The translations under genes and the position numbers were made by a program. This document shows positions 17,120-26,883 of a DNA stretch of 64,000 nt, piece after piece. The notes beneath the pieces were generated by a model that was not told the origin of the DNA, did not search any database, and worked only from the letters and a program-made list of their open reading frames with translations. Within the stretch, counting starts at the first letter, position 1. Every line of letters begins with the position of its first letter. The stretch comes from Pseudorhodoferax soli (GTDB lineage: Bacteria > Pseudomonadota > Gammaproteobacteria > Burkholderiales > Burkholderiaceae_C): positions 97,221-161,220 of the forward strand of contig NZ_QPJK01000004.1 of NCBI RefSeq assembly GCF_003337555.1, in the 5' to 3' direction.

Positions 17120-19205
17120 GGGAGGTCTCCACCAGGATGTCGGTGGTGTTCAGTGGCATGGGGTCGGTGGTGGGTTCGGCATCGCCGGCTTCGGCCGGCA
17201 GTGTGAAGCGGAACACGGTGCCGCGCGGCTGGCGTGCCTCATACACCATGGAGCCGCCGTGCTGCTCCACCACGGTGCGGCACAGCGACAGGCCCAGGCC
17301 CATGCCTTCGGCCTTGGTCGTGAAGAAGGGGGTGAACAGGCGCTCGGCCACCTCGGGCGCGATGCCACCGCCGCAATCGGCCACGCTGAACTCGAGCCAG
17401 CCCCGGGGCCGCGTGGCGCCCGCGCGCGTGCCGGCCGGCGCCACGCGCAGCAGCAGCTCGCGCTGGGCCACCGGCGTGCCGTCCATGGCCTGCATGCCGT
17501 TGCGGGCCAGGTTCAGCAGCACCTGCTCGACCATGGTGCGGTCGCACTGCACGCGCGGCAGCCCCGGCGCGACCTCGGTGCGCACGCGCACCGCGAGCTT
17601 GCGCGCCTGCAGGCTCACGAGCGGCCAGATCGCGCCCAGCAAGGCGTGCGGCGCCACCGCCTCGTGGGCTTCGTCGCGCCGGCGCACGAAGTCGTGCACG
17701 CTCTTGATCACGCGGCCGGCGCGCTCGGCCTGCTCGGCAATGCGGCGCATGGCCATGGCCATGTCGGCCGCCGCGGCCGGCCCGTGCGCCAGCATGTTCA
17801 GCGCACCCGTGGCGTAGCTGGAGATCGCGGCCAGGGGCTGGTTGAGTTCGTGGCTCAGCAGCGAGGCCATCTCGCCCACCGTGGCCAGGCGCGCCGTGGC
17901 CTGCAGCCGCTCCTGGCTGGCGCGCGAGAGTTCTTCCACGCGGCGTTGCTCGCTGATGTCCAGGAAGGCGCTCATCCAGCCGGTCTGCACGCCCTGCGCA
18001 TTGATCAGCGGCGCTTCGATGATGAGCACCGGAAAGCGCGTGCCGTCCTTGTGCTGGAACACCGATTCATAGCCCTCGCGCGGTGGCAGCTTGCCGGCCA
18101 GCCGGATCGCCTGGCGCTGCTCGTACTCGCCGATCAGCTCGGGCGGCCAGTAGGGCGCGGGCGCGGCCTTGCCCCAGAGTTCCTCGGGCGCATAGCCGAC
18201 CATGCTGCAGAAGGCCGGGTTGACGTAGGTGATGCGGCCGTCCAGGTCGCGCGCGCGCAGGCCGGTGAGCAGCGAATCCTCCATGGCCTTGCGGAAGGCC
18301 AGCGCATCGGCGAGGTCGCGTTCGGCGCGCTGGCGCCGGCGCATGTCCTTGGCCAGCAGCATCAGCACAGAGACCAGCGCGATCGACATGCCGGTCACCA
18401 GCGCGGTCATCACGTTGGGCAGCAGGTCGGGCGCGGCGCGCCAGCTGGCCAGGCGCAGCAGCATGGGGTTGCCAGGCAGGTCCAGCAGCTGCTGGGCCGT
18501 GAACACGCGTGCGCCGCGGCGCGTGGCACCGTGCAGCGCCAGCCGCGTGCCGTCGGCCTCGATGAAGGAGGCCTCCTGGTAGTGCGGCAGCTGGCGGCCC
18601 AGGAACTCGGCCAGGATGTCCTGCAGCGCGTAGGTGGCCAGCACGTAGCCGGTGACGCGGCCATCGGCCTGCAGCGGCAGGCACAGGTCCATGACCTCCA
18701 TGCCGCGGCCGTCGGGCTGCGGCAGGTAGTAGCTGGCCGAATAGGCCGGCCCGTTCAGGCGCCGCGCCGTGGCGCAGTTCAGCGTCACGTCGCTCAGCGT
18801 GTCCTGGCGCGGCAGCAGGCCGAACACGGGCGCGCGGTAAGGCGTGTCGGCCTCGCCCAGCAGCCGCTGGCTGCTGCCGCGCCACTCCAGCCGCATGATC
18901 TCGCGCCGTTCGCGCAGCAGTTCGGCCGCGCGCCGGCCCCAGTCCTCGTGCAAGGGATCGGACGCGTGCAGCGCCTGCAGGCTCTGCACGTTGCGGATCA
19001 GCGCGGCGCGGACGTCCGCCACCGCATCGGCGGTGTCGCGTTCGACCTTGCCCTGCACCTGGGTGGCCTCGTAGCGCCCGGCCAGCCAGACCAGCGTGCC
19101 CAGCAGCCCCACCACCAGCAGGATCAGCAGCGACCACAGCGACCAGCGCCGCTGGATGAACTGCGCCCACTGGCGCAGCAGTTCGGGCACCGCCTGGATC
19201 TTCAC
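17106..19205 (-). CDS. Membrane sensor histidine kinase with PAS domain
   Basis: A 699-residue kinase. A membrane helix at about 20-42, a periplasmic sensor region of some 240 residues and a second helix near 290-310 are followed by a PAS domain (RITYVNPAFCSMVGYAPEEL). The phospho-His is near residue 452 in SHELNQPLAAISSYA. The ATP domain has NLARNGMQAM, DCGGGIAPE and GMGLGLSLCRTVV. It starts at GTG 19205, overlapping the nitrilase stop as GTGA. The architecture is that of DctS/FixL-like kinases acting on the downstream FixJ-type regulator. The ligand is unknown. Confidence 0.91.
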   Translation of the reverse strand: MKIQAVPELLRQWAQFIQRRWSLWSLLILLVVGLLGTLVWLAGRYEATQVQGKVERDTADAVADVRAALIRNVQSLQALHASDPLHEDWGRRAAELLRERREIMRLEWRGSSQRLLGEADTPYRAPVFGLLPRQDTLSDVTLNCATARRLNGPAYSASYYLPQPDGRGMEVMDLCLPLQADGRVTGYVLATYALQDILAEFLGRQLPHYQEASFIEADGTRLALHGATRRGARVFTAQQLLDLPGNPMLLRLASWRAAPDLLPNVMTALVTGMSIALVSVLMLLAKDMRRRQRAERDLADALAFRKAMEDSLLTGLRARDLDGRITYVNPAFCSMVGYAPEELWGKAAPAPYWPPELIGEYEQRQAIRLAGKLPPREGYESVFQHKDGTRFPVLIIEAPLINAQGVQTGWMSAFLDISEQRRVEELSRASQERLQATARLATVGEMASLLSHELNQPLAAISSYATGALNMLAHGPAAAADMAMAMRRIAEQAERAGRVIKSVHDFVRRRDEAHEAVAPHALLGAIWPLVSLQARKLAVRVRTEVAPGLPRVQCDRTMVEQVLLNLARNGMQAMDGTPVAQRELLLRVAPAGTRAGATRPRGWLEFSVADCGGGIAPEVAERLFTPFFTTKAEGMGLGLSLCRTVVEQHGGSMVYEARQPRGTVFRFTLPAEAGDAEPTTDPMPLNTTDILVETSHASS

Positions 19206-20017
19206 AGCAGCCGGTGCTCCAGCGCGGGCAATTGGCGGCGCGCCTCGTCCAGCCGCCCGGCGTCCAGGCTGCCCACCACGCAGGCCGGGCCTTCGGCCTG
19301 CTCGGCCAGCACCTGGCCCCACGGATCGACCAGCATGCTGTGGCCCCAGGTGCGCCGGCCGTTGGCATGCAGGCCGCCCTGCGCCGGCGCCAGCACGTAG
19401 GCCAGGTTCTCGATGGCGCGCGCGCGCAGCAGCGTGGCCCAGTGCGCCTGGCCCGTGGTGTGCGTGAAGGCGCTGGGCACCAGCAAGAGGTCGGCGCCCT
19501 GCGCGGCATAGGCGCGGTACAGCTCGGGAAAGCGCAGGTCATAGCAGACCGACAGGCCCACGCGCCAGCTGCGGCCACCGCGCGCGGCCAGCGTGAACAG
19601 CGCAGGTTCGCTGCCGCGTTCGAGCACGCGCGCCTCGTCGAAGCGCTCGCTGCCGTTGTCGAAGCGGAACAGATGGATCTTGTCGTAGCGCGCCACGCAG
19701 TCGCCCTGCGGGTCGAACACCAGGCAGGTGTTGCGCACGCGCGCGCCATCGCCAACGGTGATGGGCAGCGTGCCGCCGACGATCCACAGGCCGAGTTCAC
19801 GTGCCGCGCGCGCGAGGAAGTCCTGGATGGGGCCGGCGCCGAACGGCTCCTGGATCGCCAGCTTGTCGGTGTCGCGCGCGCCGAGCAGGCAGAAGTACTC
19901 GGGCAGCACGGCCAGTTCGGCGCCCGCGGCGGCGGCTTCTTCCAGCAGGCGGCGCGCGGCGGCCAGGTTGTCGCCCAGGTCCATGCCCGAGACCATCTGC
20001 AGCGCTGCCAGCTTCAT
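19202..20017 (-). CDS. Nitrilase-superfamily amidohydrolase (Nit1/Nit2 type)
   Basis: A 271-residue carbon-nitrogen hydrolase with the Glu-Lys-Cys triad visible in LAVLPEYFCL, YDKIHLFRFD and LSVCYDLRFPELYR. Nit1-type relatives hydrolyse deaminated glutathione and Nit2-type act as omega-amidase, both metabolite repair roles; the segment HLFRFDNGSERFDE fits this branch better than true nitrilases. The ATG at 20017 overlaps the yhdP stop as ATGA, an arrangement of yhdP and a nitrilase that I recall from other betaproteobacteria. It overlaps the sensor kinase start downstream. Confidence 0.88.
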   Translation of the reverse strand: MKLAALQMVSGMDLGDNLAAARRLLEEAAAAGAELAVLPEYFCLLGARDTDKLAIQEPFGAGPIQDFLARAARELGLWIVGGTLPITVGDGARVRNTCLVFDPQGDCVARYDKIHLFRFDNGSERFDEARVLERGSEPALFTLAARGGRSWRVGLSVCYDLRFPELYRAYAAQGADLLLVPSAFTHTTGQAHWATLLRARAIENLAYVLAPAQGGLHANGRRTWGHSMLVDPWGQVLAEQAEGPACVVGSLDAGRLDEARRQLPALEHRLL

Positions 20018-23000
20018 CGCACGGCTCCTTTGTTCTCGTTGTCCTCGGCCTGGGCGCTCGCCGCGCTGCGCGCGACGCGCTCGATGCGCGGCTCGCTCCA
20101 GGTGCCATCGATGTGGAACTGCTGCGTGGCCGCCTCCATGAGCGGACGGCGCAGCACCCATTGTGCGAGGAAGGTCCCCAGGCCAATGGCCGGGTTGATG
20201 ACCGAGGCGACGAGCGAGGCCGTGCCGGCGTTGATCTCGGGCACCACCACCACGCGCAGGTCCTGCGTTTCCCGGGCGATGTCGGCACGGCCATCCATGA
20301 GCACGGCGGCGTTGATGCCCTTCATCTGCAGGTTGTTGGAGCTGACCACGCCGCGCGCGATCTGCGCGTCGCCCCGCACGAAGTCGAACGCGAAGCCCTC
20401 GCTGAACAGGTCGCGGAAATCCAGCGTGAGCCGGCGCGGGAGCGCCTGCAGGCTCAGCACGCCGAGCAGCCGCGCCACGCCGGCATCGGCCTTGAGGAAC
20501 TGGCCATCGCGCACGTCCAGGTGCAGCTTGCCCGCCATGCTGGGGTAGTCCAGCGCCAGCGGCGAGCCGTCCCAGGCCACCGTGCCCTCGAGCTGGCCAT
20601 TGCCGCGGCGGAACACGCCGGCCATGCCCAGGCGCGCCAGCAGCGCACCGGCATCGTCGATGGCGAGCTTGAAGTCCATCGCCGTGCGGCGCCCGGCGCC
20701 CGCGCCGCGTGCGCCCCATTGGCCAGAGGCCTCGAAGCGCGCCTCGGGCATGCGCAGCGCCAGCTTGTGCAGTTGCCACTCTGCACCCTGGTTCACGGCG
20801 TTGACTTCGAGCCGGCCGAGCTTCTTGCCACGCAGGTCGAAGTCCTCCACCACGACGTCCAGCGCCGGCACGCTGGAGGGCTGCTCGTCCAGCAGCGTGG
20901 TGACTTCCTCTTCCTCGCCCGCCGCGATCACGAGCCGCTGCAGCCGCGCGTGCACGTTGCCGGGCTGGCTGCCGGTGCCCTGGCGGTATTCGATCTGGCC
21001 GGCGAGTTCGCGCGCATCGATGTGGGCGCGCCAGGTGCTGCCTTCGCGCGCGCCATCGAGCACCAGGTGGTGCAGGCGGCGGCTGCCCCAGCGCAGCTCG
21101 TTGGCCCGCAGCGCGAAGCGGTCGGGCAGGTAGCCGGCGTCCACGCCCACGGCGGCCCGCTCGTCGCCGAGCCCGCCGGACAGCGCCTGCCAGGCGTCGA
21201 GCGCCACGGCATCGAGCCGCAGGTCCATGGCCACGCCCTGCGTCGGCAGCGTGGCGGCTTCGCCGTCCGGCAGGCCCAGGCCGATGCTGCCGCGCAGCAC
21301 GCGCGGGCTGGCGCCCGTGGTGTCGCGTTCGAAGCGCGCCTGCAGCACGGAGCCCAGGCCCAGCGTGAGCAGGTCCTGCCGGTTCGCCTGCTGCGGTGCC
21401 AGCGCCACGCGCAGCGGCAGGCTGGCCTCGGCCGGCTTGGCCAGCGGTGCCGGCAGGTCCAGCGCCAGTCCTTGCAGCGGGCTGTCGAGCGTGAAGGCCA
21501 GCGCACCGGCGGCATCGCGCGTGAGGGCGGCGGTGTAGGCCGCGCTGCCGCTGGCCCGCTGCGCCAGCCGCGTGAGCGCGCCGAGTTCGCTGGCCTGGCG
21601 CAGCCCCTCGGCCGTGGCCGTGCCCTGGGCGCGCACGGACAGCGCGCCGTTCTGCAGGCCACCGTCCACGCGGGTCTCGCCGCCCAGCACCGCGGTCTGC
21701 ACACCGGCCAGGCTGAAACCGGTGTCGCTGAAGGCCACGGTGCCGCGCGTGCGCGCCAGCTGTGGCGTGCCGGGCCGCAGCTGGATGTCGTTGCCCGCCA
21801 GCACCACGCTGCCCTGCACGCGGCTGGTCTGCAGGCGCTCCAGCGGCAGGGCCAGCTGCAGTTTGAGATCGGCAGCGCCGCTGCCCTGGGCCTGTGCCAA
21901 CGCGCCCTCGGTCATCTGCGCCAGCGGCGAGCCGGCCACGGCGGCCAGCATGCCCGCCAGCGGGCCGCGCCCCTCGGCGCGCACGGCCACCTCGGGGTGC
22001 GCGAAGTCGGCGATGTCGGCCTCGGCCTTGGCCACCGCGAAGCCGCCGGCGTCCGCGAGCTGGCCGCGCGCGTTGCGCACCTGCATGCCGTTGCGGTCGA
22101 ACACCAGCCGGCCCGCCAGGCCGGTCAGGATCGGCCAGGGCAGTTCGCCCGCATCCTGCAGGCGCGGCGGCACGTAGGCGTACTGCACGTCCTCGACCTC
22201 GGCAGCGATGTGGAACTCGCCGAGCTTGGGGTCCTTGTAGGGGAAGTGGTCGAGGTCGCCATGCACCTTGAACTGCACGCTGCTGGCGCGGCCACGCTGC
22301 ACCGCGTCGCGCACGTAATGGCGGGCATCGTCGCCGACGGCCAGCGGCAGGTAGCGGTGCACGCGCGTGCCGTCGGCGCGCGTGAGCTTGCCCTCCAGCG
22401 CGAGCGTGCCGGGGCCCCGCGGCGCGCCATCCGCCGGCGCATCGGCCCGACTGTCCCAGCGCGCCTGCAGCTGGCCCGTGGCGTCGGCATTGGCAAAGCG
22501 CAGTTCGGGCACCTGCACCGCCAGCCGCGCCCCCGCATGCTGCCAGCGCACCAGGCCATCGAGCTCCGACATGGGCACGCGCGCCTCCTGGAACACGCCG
22601 GGAAACTCCAGCGCGCCGTCGGTGAGCGCCAGGCGCGCCTCGCCGCCGCCCTCGGTCAGCGTGAAGTCGGCCGACAGCCCCTCGACGCCGGGGCGGCCCA
22701 TGGGGTAGTGCAGGTCGGGCCCCCGGGGCGCCATCGGGCCGGCGGCCAGGGCGAGGTCTTGCACCTTGCCCTGCGCGCGGTAGCTGGCCGGCGCCTCGAT
22801 GCGGCCGGTCCACTGGGCCTGCAGCTGCTCGACACGGCCGCGCGGAGCCAGCGCCTGCAGTTTGGCCTGCCAATCGCCGTTCATGTGGGACGTCAGCGGC
22901 AGGCGCCCGGCGATCTCGGCCAGCGCCGCCAGGTCGATGTGGTCCACGCGCAGTTCGCCCTGGCCGGGCACGCGGCTCTCGCCGCGCATGTAGCTCAGGA

Positions 23001-24045
23001 ACACGTCGCCCTGCGGCCATTGCGCGCCCTCGGCCGTGGCAAAGCGCAGCTGCCGGGTCTGCAGTTCCATGCCGCTGGCCAGCAGCCGGCCGCGGATGCG
23101 CCCCTGCAGCTGCGCCAGCGCGAGCGGCTCCAGCCCCGGCCCCAGGCGCGCGCTGGCGTCGGCCAGGGCCAGGTCCATCTGCCCGCCCATCACCGCGCCG
23201 TGCACCACATCGAACCAGGCCGTGAGGCCGCCGCGCCCGGCCAGCAGCTCCACGTCGCGCGCCACGCCGGACGGCAGATGGGCCCGCAGTTGCGCGAGAT
23301 CGAGCTGCGGAAATTCGGCGTAGACGGGACCGTCCCATTCGCGCCAATTGCCGCGGCGCGGATTCAACAGCGACTGGCGCATGGCCGCGCGCAGGCTGAA
23401 GCGCTGGCCCCACGCGGGCGGCGGCGTGGCGTCGAAGCGGATCTGGTGGCGCCGCGTGCCGTTGCGGATGACGAGGTCGGCGTCGGTCAGCTCGGCCGTC
23501 GGCTGGCCGCTGCGCTCGTCGGTCCAGCGCACGGTGGCCTGGCGCACCGCAAGTTCACGCTGCGAGAAGACCCAGTCGGCCGCAGGGCTGCTGTCGCCCG
23601 CGCCTTCGGACATGGCGATGCCGGCCACCAGCAGGTGTCCGTCGGCGTTGCGGCGCAGGTCCAGCACCGGCCCGTCGACGACGATCTGCTCGAAGCCCAG
23701 CCGCACCAGCGAACGTGGCGATAACAGCGCGGAAACCCTTGCCAGGCGCAGGCCTTCGCGGCCCTGGGCATCGCGCAGCACCACGTCGGTCAGCTCGAAA
23801 CTGGGCAGGATGCGGGCGGAACTGGCGCTGATCGCGCCGATGCGCACCTCGGCGCCGAGAGCCCGGCTGGCGGCGGCTTCCAGCTGCGGACGGAAATCGC
23901 CGATACGCGGCACAATCCAGCCGTGCAACGCCCCCCAGGCAATGCCAACGACCAACCAGACCCCGAGCACGAGCCCCAGCACCCAGGGCGCCAGGACGGC
24001 CGCCAGCTTGAGCAGGCGAGAAGGACGTGGCGTCGGAACTGTCAC
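20014..24045 (-). CDS. yhdP: YhdP-family AsmA-like protein (TIGR02099)
   Basis: A 1343-residue inner-membrane-anchored protein. One N-terminal membrane helix (about 14-40) is followed by a very long periplasmic region rich in beta-strand repeats and an AsmA-type C-terminus near 1100-1280 (RLTLDFRDLFSEGFAFDFVRG). In E. coli YhdP, TamB and YdbH bridge the envelope and move phospholipids to the outer membrane; this role is inferred by family. Start is GTG 24045, just 27 bases from the divergent glnE ATG, so the two promoters must overlap each other or the coding starts. Confidence 0.9.
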   Translation of the reverse strand: MTVPTPRPSRLLKLAAVLAPWVLGLVLGVWLVVGIAWGALHGWIVPRIGDFRPQLEAAASRALGAEVRIGAISASSARILPSFELTDVVLRDAQGREGLRLARVSALLSPRSLVRLGFEQIVVDGPVLDLRRNADGHLLVAGIAMSEGAGDSSPAADWVFSQRELAVRQATVRWTDERSGQPTAELTDADLVIRNGTRRHQIRFDATPPPAWGQRFSLRAAMRQSLLNPRRGNWREWDGPVYAEFPQLDLAQLRAHLPSGVARDVELLAGRGGLTAWFDVVHGAVMGGQMDLALADASARLGPGLEPLALAQLQGRIRGRLLASGMELQTRQLRFATAEGAQWPQGDVFLSYMRGESRVPGQGELRVDHIDLAALAEIAGRLPLTSHMNGDWQAKLQALAPRGRVEQLQAQWTGRIEAPASYRAQGKVQDLALAAGPMAPRGPDLHYPMGRPGVEGLSADFTLTEGGGEARLALTDGALEFPGVFQEARVPMSELDGLVRWQHAGARLAVQVPELRFANADATGQLQARWDSRADAPADGAPRGPGTLALEGKLTRADGTRVHRYLPLAVGDDARHYVRDAVQRGRASSVQFKVHGDLDHFPYKDPKLGEFHIAAEVEDVQYAYVPPRLQDAGELPWPILTGLAGRLVFDRNGMQVRNARGQLADAGGFAVAKAEADIADFAHPEVAVRAEGRGPLAGMLAAVAGSPLAQMTEGALAQAQGSGAADLKLQLALPLERLQTSRVQGSVVLAGNDIQLRPGTPQLARTRGTVAFSDTGFSLAGVQTAVLGGETRVDGGLQNGALSVRAQGTATAEGLRQASELGALTRLAQRASGSAAYTAALTRDAAGALAFTLDSPLQGLALDLPAPLAKPAEASLPLRVALAPQQANRQDLLTLGLGSVLQARFERDTTGASPRVLRGSIGLGLPDGEAATLPTQGVAMDLRLDAVALDAWQALSGGLGDERAAVGVDAGYLPDRFALRANELRWGSRRLHHLVLDGAREGSTWRAHIDARELAGQIEYRQGTGSQPGNVHARLQRLVIAAGEEEEVTTLLDEQPSSVPALDVVVEDFDLRGKKLGRLEVNAVNQGAEWQLHKLALRMPEARFEASGQWGARGAGAGRRTAMDFKLAIDDAGALLARLGMAGVFRRGNGQLEGTVAWDGSPLALDYPSMAGKLHLDVRDGQFLKADAGVARLLGVLSLQALPRRLTLDFRDLFSEGFAFDFVRGDAQIARGVVSSNNLQMKGINAAVLMDGRADIARETQDLRVVVVPEINAGTASLVASVINPAIGLGTFLAQWVLRRPLMEAATQQFHIDGTWSEPRIERVARSAASAQAEDNENKGAVR

Positions 24046-24072
24046 TTTGAGTAGCTAGATCGGCCAGGAATT

Positions 24073-26880
24073 ATGACCCGCGACCCCGGCACCGGTTCCG
24101 TCATCCCCCGTGACCCTTTGTTAACGCAGCCCCTCTCCGATTCCCCTGCCGACCGCCCGGCCATGGCCACGCATTCGCGCTTCGTGCAGCGCCTGCGCCG
24201 CCGCTACGCGGCCGAACTGCCGATGCTGCCGCCGGGGCCGCCGCGCAAGGCCGCCATGCAGGCCACGCTGGCGCAGCTGCTGGCCCAGGGCCACGGCCTC
24301 AGCGCAGCGCTGCGCATGCTGCGCCAGCTGGTCATGGAGCGCCTGGTGGTGCTCGATTGCGAGCAGCAGTCCGACCTCGCGGTGGTGACCACGGCCGTCA
24401 CCGAGCTGGCCGAGCTGGCACTCGACCATGCCCTGCTGCAGGCCGAGCGCGAACTCGACGAAGGCCACGGCATGCCCTGCACGGCCGACGGCCGGCGCGC
24501 CCAGCTGTGGGTCATCGGCATGGGCAAGCTGGGCGCGCGCGAGCTCAATGTCTCCAGCGACATCGACCTGATCTACATCTACGACCAGGACGGCGAGACC
24601 GCCGGCACGGCCGCGGGACGTGGGCGCATCAGCAACCACGAGTACTTCTCGCGCGCCATCAAGACCGTCTACGCGCTGGTCGGCGAAACCACCGAGCACG
24701 GTTTCGTGTTCCGCGTCGACCTGGCGCTGCGCCCGCACGGCAACTCGGGCCCGCCGGCCATCTCGCTCGGCGCGCTGGAGGACTACCTGCAGGTGCAGGG
24801 CCGCGAGTGGGAGCGCTTCGCCTGGCTCAAGAGCCGCGTGGTGGCACCGCGCCGCTGCGTGGAGGACAGCTCGGCCAGCGAGCTGCGCAGCGTCGTGCTG
24901 CCCTTCGTGTTCCGCCGCTACCTGGACTACAACGTGTTCGAGGCGCTGCGCACGCTGCACCGGCAGATCCGCGAACACGCCGCACGCCGCGCCGCCGGCC
25001 ATCCCGAGCGCGCCAACGACGTCAAGCTCTCGCGCGGCGGCATCCGCGAGATCGAGTTCATCGTGCAGTTGCTGCAGGTGGTGCGCGGCGGCCAGTTCCC
25101 CGAACTGCGCACGCGCTCCACGCTGGACGCGCTGCCGCGCCTGACCCGCGCCGGGCTCATGCCCCAGGCCACGGCCGAGTCGCTGGCCCAGGCCTACGTG
25201 TTCCTGCGCCGCGTGGAACACCGCATCCAATACCTGGACGACCAGCAGACCCATGTGCTGCCCTCGGGCGACGAGGACCTGGCCTGGATCGCCGAGACCA
25301 TGGGCTATGCCTCGTGCTGCCCCTTCCTGTCCGAGCTGGACCAGCACCGCGAGTTCGTCGCGCAGGAGTTCGACATCCTGCTCGGCGGCGACGCCAAGCC
25401 CTGCAAGGGCAATTGCAAGGGCGGCCCCAAGGCCCAGGGCGCCGCGGCGGTGCCGGACTTCGACGCCGTGCTCGAACGCCTGCCGGCCGACTTCCGCCAG
25501 CGCATCGAGGCCTGGCGCAACCATCCGCGCGTGGCGGCGCTGCGCGACGAGAGCCGCGGCCGCCTGCTGCGCCTGGTGCAGCGCACGGCCGACTGGCTGC
25601 GCGACGAGCATCCGGGCGAAGGCATCGACGCGACGCACCGGTTGCAGGGCGCACTGCGCTGGACCGACTGGGTCGAGCCGCTGCTGCGCCGCGAGAGCTA
25701 CCTCGCGCTGCTGCTGGAGCGCCCGGCCACCCACGAACGCCTGCTGCGCCTGCTGGGCGCGGCGCGCTGGCCGGCGCGCTACCTGCTGCGCCACCCCGGC
25801 GTGATCGACGAGCTGGCCTCGGCCTCGATGCTGGCCGAACGCTTCGTGCCCGAGGCCTTCGAGAGCGAACTGGAAGAGCGCCGCGCCTCGCTGGCGCGCA
25901 CCGGCGAGGACGACGAAGAGGAGCTGCTCAACCTGCTGCGCCGCGCCCACCATGCCGAAGCCTTCCGCACGCTGGCGCGCGACGTGGAGGGCCGGCTGAC
26001 CGTGGAGCAGGTGGCCGACGACCTCTCCGCACTGGCCGACACCATGCTGCGCGTGACGGCCCGCTGGTGCTGGCAGCGCCTGAAGAACGCCCACCGCGAC
26101 GAGCCGCAGTACGCCATCATCGGCTACGGCAAGCTGGGCGGCAAAGAGCTGGGCTACGGCAGCGACCTGGACATCGTCTTCGTCTACGAGGACGAAGACG
26201 AGCGCGCACCCGAGGCCTATGCGGCCTTCGTGCGCAAGATGATCAACTGGCTGACCGTCAAGACGCGCGAGGGCGACCTGTTCGAGATCGACACCGCGCT
26301 GCGGCCGAACGGCAACTCCGGCCTGCTCATCACCAGCTTCGAGGCCTACGCCAACTACCAGAAGGGCCGCGGCAGCAACACCGCATGGACCTGGGAACAC
26401 CAGGCCATGACGCGCGCGCGCTTCGTCGTCGGCATGGATGCGCTGCAGCCGCGCTTCGACGCCGTGCGCAGCGCCGTGGTGACCTCCGAACGCGACGCGC
26501 AGGCGCTGCGCAGCGAGATCGTCGCCATGCGCGAGAAGGTCCGCGCCGCCCACCCGGTCCGCGGCCAGAAGTTCGACCTCAAGCACAGCCCCGGTGGCAT
26601 GGTCGATGCCGAGTTCGCCGTGCAGTACCTGGTGCTGGCGCACTCCGCCCGGCATGCCGAACTCATCGCCAACGTGGGCAACATCGCGCTGCTGCACCGC
26701 GCCGAGGCCTGCGGCCTGCTGCCCACGGGCGTGGGCCACGCCGCGGCCGATGCTTACCGCGAGCTGCGCCACCTGCAGCACCGCGCGCGGCTGGACGAAG
26801 CGCCCACGCAGGTTGAGGCTGCAGAAGTGGCCAGCGAACGCGAGGCCGTGCTGGCGCTGTGGCACGCCGTGTTCGACTGA
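24073..26880 (+). CDS. glnE: Bifunctional glutamine synthetase adenylyltransferase/deadenylylase
   Basis: A 935-residue enzyme that adenylylates and deadenylylates glutamine synthetase in response to PII and glutamine. It has two nucleotidyltransferase halves: an N-terminal deadenylylase with GMGKLGARELNVSSDIDLIY near residue 150 and a C-terminal adenylylase with GYGKLGGKELGYGSDLDIVF near 684. Each has the paired Asp of SDxD. The start at 24073 has CAGGA upstream; an ATG at 24163 (MATHSRF) is an alternative that would leave a longer promoter gap to yhdP. Confidence 0.95.
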   Translation: MTRDPGTGSVIPRDPLLTQPLSDSPADRPAMATHSRFVQRLRRRYAAELPMLPPGPPRKAAMQATLAQLLAQGHGLSAALRMLRQLVMERLVVLDCEQQSDLAVVTTAVTELAELALDHALLQAERELDEGHGMPCTADGRRAQLWVIGMGKLGARELNVSSDIDLIYIYDQDGETAGTAAGRGRISNHEYFSRAIKTVYALVGETTEHGFVFRVDLALRPHGNSGPPAISLGALEDYLQVQGREWERFAWLKSRVVAPRRCVEDSSASELRSVVLPFVFRRYLDYNVFEALRTLHRQIREHAARRAAGHPERANDVKLSRGGIREIEFIVQLLQVVRGGQFPELRTRSTLDALPRLTRAGLMPQATAESLAQAYVFLRRVEHRIQYLDDQQTHVLPSGDEDLAWIAETMGYASCCPFLSELDQHREFVAQEFDILLGGDAKPCKGNCKGGPKAQGAAAVPDFDAVLERLPADFRQRIEAWRNHPRVAALRDESRGRLLRLVQRTADWLRDEHPGEGIDATHRLQGALRWTDWVEPLLRRESYLALLLERPATHERLLRLLGAARWPARYLLRHPGVIDELASASMLAERFVPEAFESELEERRASLARTGEDDEEELLNLLRRAHHAEAFRTLARDVEGRLTVEQVADDLSALADTMLRVTARWCWQRLKNAHRDEPQYAIIGYGKLGGKELGYGSDLDIVFVYEDEDERAPEAYAAFVRKMINWLTVKTREGDLFEIDTALRPNGNSGLLITSFEAYANYQKGRGSNTAWTWEHQAMTRARFVVGMDALQPRFDAVRSAVVTSERDAQALRSEIVAMREKVRAAHPVRGQKFDLKHSPGGMVDAEFAVQYLVLAHSARHAELIANVGNIALLHRAEACGLLPTGVGHAAADAYRELRHLQHRARLDEAPTQVEAAEVASEREAVLALWHAVFD

Positions 26881-26883
26881 CCC

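Noticed and set aside
19801..23724. 1307-codon plus-strand open frame opposite yhdP and the nitrilase
   Set aside because: Shadow of yhdP; composition is His/Arg/Ala-rich and it shows no signal peptide, domains or ribosome site.
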